A stretch of DNA of 15,119 bases from an uncultured Bacilli bacterium (GTDB lineage: Bacteria > Bacillota_I > Bacilli_A > RF39 > UBA660): the NCBI GenBank assembly GCA_947624125.1, contig CANQIY010000020.1, positions 1 to 15,119 of the forward strand, written 5' to 3'. Position numbers and translations under genes: made by a program. The stretch's first letter is position 1. Each line of letters starts with the position of its first letter. The notes under the pieces were generated by a model. The model worked only from the letters and a program-made list of their open reading frames with translations, ran no database searches and was not told the DNA's origin. This document shows positions 6,075 through 14,010 of the stretch, piece after piece.

Positions 6075-6980
6075 CTATTTTTTTATAGTGCCAGTTTTTA
6101 GCAAATTATCTTGGTCTTTTTGGCTATTTAACGCTATCCCAACAGTAAAGATAAAAGATAAAGCATATATCCAAATCATCAACACTACAATGCTAGCTAA
6201 ACTACCATATAAATACGAATAATTTGCATAATATGTAATATATAATGAATAAACCTCTGTTCCTATTATCCACCCAACTGTTGTAAATAAAGCCCCATAA
6301 TTAATTGACCTATTCTTTGGCTTTTTAGATGGGGCAATTTTGTAAATAATTTTAATAATTGCAAACATGATAAGCCATGAGATTGGACCAATTAATAATT
6401 TAAAAATCATAATTATTCTTTGTTGAACTAAAGCATTTAAATTAACTTCTTGAACTAAATTAATAATGGTATTACCAAAAACAGGAACAATTAACATAAA
6501 AACTAATAATATTACTATTAAAATAGACATGCCAATTGCTTTAATTCTTCTTTTAAGCCATGATGAATTATCAAAACCATAAATGGCATTACTTGCAGTT
6601 ATAATGGAATCGGCTCCATTACTAGCCACATAAAAACCAATTAAAACTGTTAGAAAAAAGGAAATTCCAGTTGCATTATCAAAACTAACACCTAAAATTA
6701 TGTCAGCAATATCTGTTGAAAAAGAATGAGCTAAAAAATTATATAAATAATCAACTGATAAATTCAAAATTGAGGCCCCATAACTTATTAAACTGAATAA
6801 CGGAATGATAGCTAAAACAAATGAAAAAGCTAAATTACCGGGCAAAATAACCATCTCGGGTCTTCTTAAAACATTGATAAAATTATCAATAAAATAATTT
6901 ACTTCTTTTTTGGCTTTAAGAATTCTTTTTTTCAAGACTTGCCACATCCTTTTTACTTCGCATATCGATACTTGCTTCAT
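6075..6980 (-). CDS. YihY/virulence factor BrkB family membrane protein
   Basis: Polytopic membrane protein, 301 aa at most, of the YihY/BrkB (UPF0761) family. The basic, amphipathic N-terminus (LKKRILKAKKEVNYFIDNF) is followed by the family pattern of about six helices; typical parts are NLAFSFVLAIIPLFSLISYG, NAIYGF and the closing YLYGSLASIVVLMIWIYA. The molecular function of the family is unsettled despite an old annotation as ribonuclease BN. It is the last gene of a three-gene operon and overlaps the GGDEF gene by up to 65 bases. The start is uncertain: the first ATG (6980) has no clear ribosome binding site; AAAAAGG abuts an ATG at 6947, and the same AAGGA lies 11 bases before an in-frame TTG at 6935. 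Confidence 0.85.
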   Translation of the reverse strand: MKQVSICEVKRMWQVLKKRILKAKKEVNYFIDNFINVLRRPEMVILPGNLAFSFVLAIIPLFSLISYGASILNLSVDYLYNFLAHSFSTDIADIILGVSFDNATGISFFLTVLIGFYVASNGADSIITASNAIYGFDNSSWLKRRIKAIGMSILIVILLVFMLIVPVFGNTIINLVQEVNLNALVQQRIIMIFKLLIGPISWLIMFAIIKIIYKIAPSKKPKNRSINYGALFTTVGWIIGTEVYSLYITYYANYSYLYGSLASIVVLMIWIYALSFIFTVGIALNSQKDQDNLLKTGTIKK

Positions 6981-8940
6981 TTAAAGCATCTTCAATGGTT
7001 TTTAAATTATTTTCAATGATACTATACCCAAATTCAGCCCCATAATTATAAGGTAATTTCTTTAATTCTTTATTTAATTTATGAATATAATTTATAATTT
7101 GTTTTTGGTTATATCCAACTATATAAACGACAAATTCATTACCATCACTTCGCATTAAATCACTGTTATCAAGTTGGGTTTTAATAAGGGCATTCGCCGC
7201 GGCTTGAATTTGCTTATCCCCTTCGGTTACCCCATATTTATCATTGATTTCTTTTATTCGATTTAAATCAACTACCACAATAGCTTGCGGGTAAATCGTA
7301 TTATTACTCCATGTTTTAATAAAATCACTTAAATATGCTCTATTTTTTAAACAAGTTAAATCATCAATAAATTTAAGTTTATCATCTTTATTAAGTCTTT
7401 TCGCAATTCTTATCTTTTTACTTCTTCGATAAATACATATACCTAAAATAAGTAAAATTGTAATACTAATAATAAAATATTTCGCTAAATTATTTAAAAT
7501 ATTACCATTAGTTACAGTTTCTAAGTGACTATTTAAACCTTCAAAAATCATTTCTTTATTATCCAAATAATTAATATATTTATCTAATAATTTGGCTAAT
7601 AATTCATAATTATTTTTTACTCTGAAAGTATAATTATCTTTAATAAAAGTATCATATTTACTAATATAATTATTTAATTTAGTATCATTATAATAATCAA
7701 AAATATAACTATCCATCGCAATAATCACATCTTTTTTATTTAATTTAAATAAATCATTCAATTTATTAACTGTATGTAATTTAATACCATCTATTTTATT
7801 TAAATAATTATAGATATGACTTCCAGCTTCAACATAAACATCTTCCCCAATTAAACCATATAAGGAATTAAAAACTTTTTTATTATCTTTTTTTGTAATA
7901 ATTGAAATACTACCCTTAATCCCATTTGTTGTCTTTAAATAATTGCTATCTATATTATTATTAAAAGCAAAATAAATATCTACTTTATCTTTATTAATTG
8001 CTTTAACTAATTTATCAACATTACGATACTTAGTAATATTAAAATAGATTTTCGAAAATTTACTAAATTCTTCTAAATAACGCGATGTAATACCACCATA
8101 ATTACCACTCATAATAATTTCATAAGGCGAATTATTAATAAAACCATAATTGTAATCGATACTTTGTAATTTATCGACATCAGTGGCACTTATATTTAAG
8201 GATTTAACAAAAATCGCAAATTCTTCTTCTTTTAGTTCGTCATCTATTCTAGTTTGCCATTTTTTCATATATTTTTTTAAAATACTTGATAAATAATCAT
8301 TATTAACATTTAAAACATAGTAATTACTTATATCACTAAAATGATAAACAATTTCTAAATCATTACTCAAATAACTATCTAAATATTTAATTCTTGGTAA
8401 AATAATATAATTAACTGAACTATTAACATCTTTTATTAAATCATCTAAATTTTCATAACCATTATAATTAATATCTAAATCTTTTAAATAATTCTTAACA
8501 TAATTAATATCAGTATTCAAAACTCCAATTGTTGAACCTTTAATTGTACTTATATCAGTTATAATTTCATTATTTTTAGAAAGTAAAACATAATGGTCTA
8601 TATAAAAAGGAATCGTATTGTCTTTTAATTCTTTTTCCACATTTAAATTAATATTATTAGGAGAAATACTTCCATCAAAACTGATAATATTTAATTTTAT
8701 ACCATAGTTACTACTAAAATCATTTAGAAATTCATAGAAAATACCATGCCCATCTTTCGCAAAAATATTTTCATCTTTAATAACATAAATATTTTGAATA
8801 TTATTAATATTTTCATTAATCCAGCGTCGTTCATCACTCGATAATTTTGTTTCATTGTGTAAAATTCGATAACTTACTATCCCAACCATAATTAATATGA
8901 TTAAGCATAGTAAAATCATTAACCATCTTTTCTTTTTCAT
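6916..8940 (-). CDS. Membrane receptor with two periplasmic-binding-like domains and a variant GGDEF domain
   Basis: A 674-aa transmembrane signalling protein. A signal anchor lies at about 7-25, followed by two tandem SBP_bac_3-like domains (about 40-250 and 260-475; the first shows the IKGSTIGVLNTD pattern typical of amino-acid binding proteins), a second membrane helix at about 488-504, and a cytoplasmic GGDEF domain (about 520-660). In a standard diguanylate cyclase the signature is GGDEF; here it reads DGNEF (599-603). The first metal-binding Asp (D558 in VVVDLN) and the nucleotide-contacting IND (565-567) remain. No RxxD inhibitory site is seen. Catalysis is therefore uncertain: it may be active, weak, or a c-di-GMP or GTP sensor. 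It overlaps the previous gene by one base (TAATG), and the ligand is unknown, perhaps an amino acid. Confidence 0.82.
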   Translation of the reverse strand: MKKKRWLMILLCLIILIMVGIVSYRILHNETKLSSDERRWINENINNIQNIYVIKDENIFAKDGHGIFYEFLNDFSSNYGIKLNIISFDGSISPNNINLNVEKELKDNTIPFYIDHYVLLSKNNEIITDISTIKGSTIGVLNTDINYVKNYLKDLDINYNGYENLDDLIKDVNSSVNYIILPRIKYLDSYLSNDLEIVYHFSDISNYYVLNVNNDYLSSILKKYMKKWQTRIDDELKEEEFAIFVKSLNISATDVDKLQSIDYNYGFINNSPYEIIMSGNYGGITSRYLEEFSKFSKIYFNITKYRNVDKLVKAINKDKVDIYFAFNNNIDSNYLKTTNGIKGSISIITKKDNKKVFNSLYGLIGEDVYVEAGSHIYNYLNKIDGIKLHTVNKLNDLFKLNKKDVIIAMDSYIFDYYNDTKLNNYISKYDTFIKDNYTFRVKNNYELLAKLLDKYINYLDNKEMIFEGLNSHLETVTNGNILNNLAKYFIISITILLILGICIYRRSKKIRIAKRLNKDDKLKFIDDLTCLKNRAYLSDFIKTWSNNTIYPQAIVVVDLNRIKEINDKYGVTEGDKQIQAAANALIKTQLDNSDLMRSDGNEFVVYIVGYNQKQIINYIHKLNKELKKLPYNYGAEFGYSIIENNLKTIEDALNEASIDMRSKKDVASLEKKNS

Positions 8941-9431
8941 TAGCCGTTATTTTCCTCAATATTATAATTATTCCATACTATGGCCCCAACGCCATTAGCA
9001 TTACGAGCTCCCATTAAAGAATAACCGGCACTATTTTCGGTTTGTTTAGTCGAAATGGTAAAGGCTATATCATAGACTTGTAATTCATCATCATTAAATA
9101 ATGGTAAAGCTTTGGAGGCAACATTTTTGGCATCTCCCATTGGATATTCATCTCTAAAGATAATACTTATATAGACTATTTTTCCTTGTAAACGAACACT
9201 AGCAGAATCAACATTTTCATCACTTTCTAATTCCGTTTTTATATCGGTTAAAAGTTTATCACTTAAAGGTACTTTTTCCGTAATATCCAGTCTATTTCCA
9301 TAAGGGTTATTGCTTGAGCCATAAAAATAAGTAAGAGCTACCCCCATAAAAATCACAAAACATATAATTAAAATGATAGCTAAAACCAATAATACTTTAT
9401 TTTCACGCCATATTTTTTTAATTTTATTCAT
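8940..9431 (-). CDS. Membrane-anchored protein of unknown function
   Basis: I do not recognise this 163-aa protein. It has a short basic N-terminus, one hydrophobic helix at about 13-35, then a folded, mixed-charge domain that should lie outside the cell. Segments such as VDSASVRLQGKIVYISIIF suggest an alpha/beta fold. The ATG at 9431 follows an AGGTG four bases away. It is the first gene of a three-gene operon and its stop overlaps the start of the GGDEF receptor, so the two are probably translated together; an accessory role in sensing or envelope function is inferred only from this coupling. Confidence 0.8.
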   Translation of the reverse strand: MNKIKKIWRENKVLLVLAIILIICFVIFMGVALTYFYGSSNNPYGNRLDITEKVPLSDKLLTDIKTELESDENVDSASVRLQGKIVYISIIFRDEYPMGDAKNVASKALPLFNDDELQVYDIAFTISTKQTENSAGYSLMGARNANGVGAIVWNNYNIEENNG

Positions 9432-9455
9432 TTTTCACCTCTAATTAGTACTAAT

Positions 9456-9484
9456 ATTATACTATATTATCTTCCCTCTTGCAA
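9456..9484 (-). promoter_or_regulatory. Promoter of the 163-aa protein/GGDEF/yihY operon
   Basis: On the minus strand TTGCAA (9479-9484) and a perfect TATAAT (9456-9461) are 17 bases apart; the start would fall near 9449, about 18 bases before the ATG. The -10 is strong and the -35 moderate. Confidence 0.5.
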
Positions 9485-9528
9485 ACTGTAACCAACTCCG
9501 TCAAGCTTTGTAAATTGACATACCATAC

Positions 9529-9557
9529 TTGCTTTATATGTTATTAATTAGTATAAT
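9529..9557 (+). promoter_or_regulatory. Promoter of the transglutaminase-like gene
   Basis: TTGCTT (9529-9534) and TATAAT (9552-9557) are 17 bases apart; transcription would begin near 9564, about 19 bases before the ATG at 9583. A TTGACA at 9515-9520 lacks a good -10 at the right distance. Confidence 0.55.
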
Positions 9558-9582
9558 ATGCCAAGTAAAGAAGGAATGCTTA

Positions 9583-10536
9583 ATGCGTTACAATGTTATT
9601 GATTACTATAAAATGAATTTCTATAAATATCAAAAAAAATTAGAGGAAGCAACAAATATTAATGAAATAGTTAGCATTTTTGAAGAAATATATACTTATA
9701 TTAAAAAAATTTCTCTTAATTGGTATAATAATGACCCTTATGGTTTTGACTATGGTATTGTAAGTATTTTAGCACCCCTTATTAACTTAGAAAATACTTA
9801 TTTAGAAAATATAATGATTAATAAAGTTGAACCTATATTTAAACCTTTTTCAAGTGAACTTCCGGATGAGCGTGCTCCCGAAATGCTTCAATATATTGTA
9901 AATGAAACAAGAAAATATCTTTATAATTTGAAACATGAAAAGAAAACTTTTGCAACACTTGATTTAACCGACTGTTGTTCTGATGCTGCACATTTTATAG
10001 CTAATCTTTGTTATAAATTAAATATTAAAGCGCAAATAATTAAAATTGACCCAGCTTTTACAACAAAAGTTCATATTTATGATGGGTTTGGTTTTCATTA
10101 TTTTAATGTAATTTATTACAATAATAATGCCTATCTTATGGATACAACTTATAGTCAATTCTTTTTACTTCGCAAAAATATTTTAGAACGCTTAGGTGTT
10201 TATGATACAAATGGTTGTGCTCCGGGCATCTTTATGCTTATGGATAAAAAACGATTATTAATTGCGGAAAAAATATTAAAAGATGGTTTTATTTTATTAA
10301 ATGAAGAAGTTTTAAAAAATTATTTAGATGGTTTTGCTATTTCTTATCGAAATGGGCTTTATTATGAAGAAACAAATAATTTTTCTTTTACAACTTCCTA
10401 TACTCCTAAACAATATATTGACTTTTTAAAAGGTAATGATAATCAACTTAATTATGAAAAAAGAAGCCATTTAGGCTTCCAACAAAAAGTGTTGCAAAAA
10501 AAGCTTTCTTTTAAAGTTCATAACCCAAAATTATAG
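9583..10536 (+). CDS. Transglutaminase-like (papain-fold) protein, cytoplasmic
   Basis: Protein of 317 aa with a transglutaminase-like core. A Cys-His-Asp triad can be traced: DCCSDAAH (Cys132, after Cys131), HYFNV (His172) and YLMDTTY (Asp187), with spacing typical of the fold. About 120 residues precede the core and 125 follow, both without recognised domains. There is no signal peptide or membrane helix, so it should act in the cytoplasm; substrate and reaction (protease, peptidase, acyltransfer) cannot be told. The frame is open upstream to 9529, but AAGGA lies seven bases before the ATG at 9583 and the longer start would overlap the promoter. The gene diverges from the GGDEF operon and converges on miaB; its last 25 codons contain miaB's terminator. 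Confidence 0.78.
   Translation: MRYNVIDYYKMNFYKYQKKLEEATNINEIVSIFEEIYTYIKKISLNWYNNDPYGFDYGIVSILAPLINLENTYLENIMINKVEPIFKPFSSELPDERAPEMLQYIVNETRKYLYNLKHEKKTFATLDLTDCCSDAAHFIANLCYKLNIKAQIIKIDPAFTTKVHIYDGFGFHYFNVIYYNNNAYLMDTTYSQFFLLRKNILERLGVYDTNGCAPGIFMLMDKKRLLIAEKILKDGFILLNEEVLKNYLDGFAISYRNGLYYEETNNFSFTTSYTPKQYIDFLKGNDNQLNYEKRSHLGFQQKVLQKKLSFKVHNPKL
10457..10479 (-). terminator. Intrinsic terminator of miaB inside the opposing coding sequence
   Basis: On the minus strand GAAGCC-TAAAT-GGCTTC forms a 6-bp GC-containing stem followed directly by six T. It lies about 60 bases past the miaB stop and within the last codons of the transglutaminase-like gene. The plus strand lacks a T run after the stem, so it does not terminate that gene. 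Confidence 0.7.
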
Positions 10537-10537
10537 G

Positions 10538-11947
10538 TTATTTAACTAATTCTTCTACGTATTCACCATCGATACTAAAACTTTTGGTATCGGTTATTTT
10601 AACGTTTACTATTTTTCCTATTATACTTTTAGGCCCCGAAACATTTACTAATTTCATTGTCTTCGTATAACCATAAACTTTTGTATGACTTTTTTCACTA
10701 ACACCTAGAATTAATACTTCTTCTACTTTATTTTTTAATTTTTGGTTATTTTTATTAGCATAATAATTTACTAATTTATTTAATTCTTGTAAACGTTCTT
10801 CTTTTTCTTCTTTGGTTATTTTATCTTCCATCAAAGCAGCAGGTGTTCCCTCTCTTTTCGAATAGATGAAGGTATAAGCTCCATCAAATTGGCATTTTTT
10901 AACAACATCTAAAGTTTCTTCAAAATCTTCTCTTGTTTCATTAGGAAAACCAACAATTATATCAGTTGTAATGGCTACCCCTGGTATAGCTTCTTTAATT
11001 TTATGAAATAATTCTAAATATTCTTCTTTGGTATAACGTCTATTCATTCTTTTTAAAATATTATTGCTACCGGACTGAATAGGTAAATGAATATAAGGCA
11101 TTATATTTTTATTTTCACTTATTACTTTGAGCATTTCATCAGTAAAATTCCATGGATGACTAGTTACAAAACGAATCCTTTCTATTCCTGTTTTACTTAC
11201 ACATTTTAATAAATGACTAAAGCTTTCACCAATATCTTTTCCATAAGCATTAACATTTTGACCAAGTAAAGTTACTTCTTTATACCCTTTCTTTTTTAAA
11301 TCTTCAACTTCTTTAATAATACTTTCTAATTTCCGGCTTCGCTCTCTTCCTCTTGTATAAGGAACAATGCAATAAGTACAAAATTTATCGCAACCATACA
11401 TTATATTAACCCAAGCTGTATATAAAGAATCTCTTTTAAAATTCATTCCTTCAATTACTTCATCACTACTTGAATATACTTCAATAACTTGTTTTTTAAA
11501 TTCTTGCAATAAAAGTTTTGGTAAATCATATAAATTATGGGTACCAATAATTATATCGATATAAGGATGATTAGTCATAATTTCTTTAATAAAATCAGGT
11601 TGTTCACTCATACATCCGGCTAAAACGATTTTAAAATCATCTCTATTTTTCTTTAAATATTTACATTTACCTAAAAAACCGATTACTTTATCATGCGCAT
11701 TTTCTCTAATGGCACAAGTATTTAAAACGACAACATTAGCTTCTTCTATATCTAGTGTTTCGGTTAATCCTAATGTTTCTAAATAACTTTTTATTGCTTC
11801 ACTATCATGAACATTCATTTGACAGCCATAAGTTCTTAAAAAATATTTTTTCCCCTTTAACTCAGCTTCATAATTTTCCTTTAAATTAATATATTGATTT
11901 TCTTTATGACTACGCATTTTAGCTATATTTAAATCTGGTAAATTCAT
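10538..11947 (-). CDS. miaB: tRNA-2-methylthio-N6-dimethylallyladenosine synthase MiaB
   Basis: Radical-SAM methylthiotransferase adding a methylthio group to i6A37 of tRNAs, 469 aa from the chosen start. The N-terminal UPF0004 domain carries the three auxiliary-cluster Cys: YGCQMN (Cys42), NTCAIRENA (Cys78) and LAGCMSEQP (Cys112). The radical SAM motif CDKFCTYC supplies Cys186, Cys190 and Cys193 in the sequence YGCDKFCTYCIVPYTRGRE, typical of MiaB rather than MtaB or RimO. A TRAM domain closes the protein (about 405-469). The frame is open for 75 codons upstream but that part is low-complexity and overlaps the promoter; AGGAAGTGA before the ATG at 11947 decides the start. All iron-sulfur ligands are intact. 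The usual partner miaA is not in the window. Confidence 0.95.
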   Translation of the reverse strand: MNLPDLNIAKMRSHKENQYINLKENYEAELKGKKYFLRTYGCQMNVHDSEAIKSYLETLGLTETLDIEEANVVVLNTCAIRENAHDKVIGFLGKCKYLKKNRDDFKIVLAGCMSEQPDFIKEIMTNHPYIDIIIGTHNLYDLPKLLLQEFKKQVIEVYSSSDEVIEGMNFKRDSLYTAWVNIMYGCDKFCTYCIVPYTRGRERSRKLESIIKEVEDLKKKGYKEVTLLGQNVNAYGKDIGESFSHLLKCVSKTGIERIRFVTSHPWNFTDEMLKVISENKNIMPYIHLPIQSGSNNILKRMNRRYTKEEYLELFHKIKEAIPGVAITTDIIVGFPNETREDFEETLDVVKKCQFDGAYTFIYSKREGTPAALMEDKITKEEKEERLQELNKLVNYYANKNNQKLKNKVEEVLILGVSEKSHTKVYGYTKTMKLVNVSGPKSIIGKIVNVKITDTKSFSIDGEYVEELVK

Positions 11948-11967
11948 AAAATCACTTCCTACTGGGT

Positions 11968-11996
11968 ATTTTACCATAGATAACATTATTTTGAAA
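11968..11996 (-). promoter_or_regulatory. Promoter of miaB
   Basis: On the minus strand TTTCAA (11991-11996) and TAAAAT (11968-11973) are 17 bases apart with TG one base before the -10 (extended -10). The start is predicted near 11961, a short leader before the miaB ATG at 11947. Confidence 0.5.
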
Positions 11997-12124
11997 GCGA
12001 GTTTTGTAATTATAGGGTTTAATACGGTAGGTTTAAATAAAAGAAATAAAATAGAATGTAAATGATAAATAAAAATAATTTGTTTGGAAGTGAAAATAAT
12101 TTTAATCAACCAAAACCCGCTTTC
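11993..12124 (-). repeat. 132-bp segment bounded by 14-bp inverted repeats
   Basis: GAAAGCGAGTTTTG (11993-12006) and CAAAACCCGCTTTC (12111-12124) are inverted repeats with one mismatch, enclosing 104 AT-rich bases. In minus-strand RNA the mismatch becomes a G-U pair, so a continuous 14-bp helix could form. The interior shows no gene. A TATAAT (12134-12139) would start transcription a few bases before the first arm. It could be a structured RNA, a structured leader, or a small inverted-repeat element; no clear target duplication is seen at its ends. Confidence 0.45.
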
Positions 12125-12133
12125 GCAAATAAG

Positions 12134-12182
12134 ATTATAATAAAAAAAGAGTATTTGCAAGCAATTCGACAAAACATGTCAA
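12134..12182 (-). promoter_or_regulatory. Second Spo0A-box-like motif with downstream -10, between ezrA and miaB
   Basis: On the minus strand TTGACA (12177-12182) is followed three bases later by TTTGTCGAA (12165-12173), the same arrangement as upstream of spoIIAA. TATAAT lies at 12134-12139, with an aligned TTGCTT 19 bases upstream, a non-optimal distance that could suit an activator-dependent promoter. Confidence 0.4.
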
Positions 12183-12187
12183 AACTT

Positions 12188-13903
12188 TCACTTATACTCT
12201 TCTAATAACCTCTTATGAATGCCGGGTTCAATAATATTAATGGCATTAATAGCATTCTCTAAACTATTTTTAAAATTACCTTTATAAAAAGACAACTCAG
12301 CTTTTTGAAGTCCTAAATCTACTTCTTTGTTATTAAAGCGATAACGATTACCATATACAATTGCGGTCTCAGCCATTTTTGCTGTTTTAATTGTTTCATT
12401 TATTGTGTTATATACTTTTAAAACTAAATCTCTAGCATTATCAACTCGAATATTTAATGTTTTAATTGATATTGGTCTTTTATCTAATTCTTTAACCATT
12501 TCATTAATAGCTAATGTCGCTTCACTTAATTCGACATAATAATTTTTAGGAACTACAGGTAATTTATAACTTCTTACTTTTTCTTTAGCTTGAGATAAAA
12601 TATCTTTGATTTCATCTAATTGGTCTCTAGCTCTTAGTTCATCTTCTTTTAGACTACCTAAAGTTTTTAAGGCATTATTTAATTTTTCTTCACCCTTTTG
12701 TAATTTATTATTTAATATTTCCATTTCTTTAGCTAATCTTGAATAAGCCATGGTTTTATTTCTCTCCATCTCAACAACATGGTCATAACTAGCTCTAATG
12801 TTATTAAATTCTTCTTTGATTTCACTTATAACTAAAACTTCATCATCAGTTAAATCATAACTATATTTTATATCATCTATTTTTTTGTATATTTCATTAT
12901 TAATTTTCTCTAATTTACTAACCTTTATTAAAATACTTCTTTTATAATCTTCATAAATATTTTTAGTTAATTTTTCTTTATCAAAATCATTATATAAAGA
13001 ATCAAAATAATCTAACATTGTTTTAAGTTCAAAGACTGAATCAACGACATTTAATACATTTAACCGACTAAATATATCTTGAATTTTTTTATTTACTTCT
13101 TCAATATTATATTCAATATTTAAATATTCTAAATTATATCCTTCAGCTTTCATCTTTTTGTAGATATTACTTACATCTTCAATTCTCTTTGGAATAATAA
13201 TTTTCCCTAGATTAACAATAGTTTTTGTTTCATTTATAACTATTTTTAAATTACCTGTAATATCATCAATGGCCTTCACTATTCGACCAACTTCTAAATA
13301 TTCATTTTTATCCATGGCTTTTTCAAAAGCTTGAAATAACTTATCAACATTTTCAAATTGTAACTCTAGAGGGGTTTTGATAATTTCAAAATCACTCTCA
13401 TTATTATTATATAAATTCTTTATTTCTCTATAATCAGCTTTTAGTTTTATAATTGTTTCTCTATTTCTTTCTTCAGACAACGTAATTTCTTTAATTTCTT
13501 CGAGTAAAAAAGCAGATTTAGTTTTTAAATAATTAATATTTAATTCAACATCAATTAACCCCTGTTTTAATTTATTGTATTCTCTTTCATTAAAATCATT
13601 TTGTAATTCGATTATTTCATCTGTAATTTTAGGTAATTCTTCATCTCTTATTTGAACAAATCTTTCTTGCCAGCTATCATATTTCTTTTTTAATTCAGCA
13701 TTATTGACTAAAGCCTCAACTTTATTAAGTTCTGATAATATATTACTGGAGATAATTAAATTCTTATCTCTTTCTAAATTATTGATAGCTTTCGTCATTT
13801 GTTTTTTAAAACGTTTATTCATTAATAGTAAAACAACAATAACGATAATCATTGTTAATATATAATACGCTACTGCAATTAACCAAAATGTTTCTCTACT
13901 CAT
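12188..13903 (-). CDS. ezrA: Septation ring formation regulator EzrA
   Basis: Membrane-anchored negative regulator of FtsZ ring assembly and a link between divisome and wall synthesis in Firmicutes; 571 aa (Bacillus about 562). One N-terminal membrane helix lies at about 7-28 with the short N-terminus outside, followed by a basic patch (NKRFKKQ) and a long, nearly all-helical cytoplasmic region rich in Glu, Lys, Leu and Ile, the spectrin-like repeats of EzrA. Features such as YDSWQERFVQIRDEELPKI early and YGNRYRFNNKEVDLGLQKAE near the end fit the family. AAGGTG lies about seven bases before the ATG. It ends with TGA, showing that TGA is a stop here. It appears monocistronic. Confidence 0.9.
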   Translation of the reverse strand: MSRETFWLIAVAYYILTMIIVIVVLLLMNKRFKKQMTKAINNLERDKNLIISSNILSELNKVEALVNNAELKKKYDSWQERFVQIRDEELPKITDEIIELQNDFNEREYNKLKQGLIDVELNINYLKTKSAFLLEEIKEITLSEERNRETIIKLKADYREIKNLYNNNESDFEIIKTPLELQFENVDKLFQAFEKAMDKNEYLEVGRIVKAIDDITGNLKIVINETKTIVNLGKIIIPKRIEDVSNIYKKMKAEGYNLEYLNIEYNIEEVNKKIQDIFSRLNVLNVVDSVFELKTMLDYFDSLYNDFDKEKLTKNIYEDYKRSILIKVSKLEKINNEIYKKIDDIKYSYDLTDDEVLVISEIKEEFNNIRASYDHVVEMERNKTMAYSRLAKEMEILNNKLQKGEEKLNNALKTLGSLKEDELRARDQLDEIKDILSQAKEKVRSYKLPVVPKNYYVELSEATLAINEMVKELDKRPISIKTLNIRVDNARDLVLKVYNTINETIKTAKMAETAIVYGNRYRFNNKEVDLGLQKAELSFYKGNFKNSLENAINAINIIEPGIHKRLLEEYK

Positions 13904-13924
13904 ATTGATTCACCTTACTATAAT

Positions 13925-13953
13925 ATTTTAACATATATTTTTATATTTTAGAA
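13925..13953 (-). promoter_or_regulatory. Weak candidate promoter of ezrA
   Basis: On the minus strand TTCTAA (13948-13953) and TAAAAT (13925-13930) are 17 bases apart, placing the start about 15 bases before the ATG. The region is so AT-rich that a chance match is possible. Confidence 0.3.
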
Positions 13954-14010
13954 TAGGCATAAGAATTTTTTTTGTTTTTGTTAATTATTGTCAAATTTTA
14001 TTCTTTTATT

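Noticed and set aside
10568..10592. GATAC/GTATC hairpin as terminator of the transglutaminase-like gene
   Set aside because: It lies inside miaB coding sequence, has almost no loop, and lacks a continuous T run.
11948..12172. 75-codon upstream extension of miaB
   Set aside because: It is low-complexity, unlike any MiaB N-terminus, and spans miaB's promoter and the inverted repeat; AGGAAGTGA marks the start at 11947.
12531..12540. TTCGACA (Spo0A box core) within ezrA
   Set aside because: It is a single 7-base match inside coding sequence, without the tandem partner or promoter elements; one or two such matches are expected by chance.
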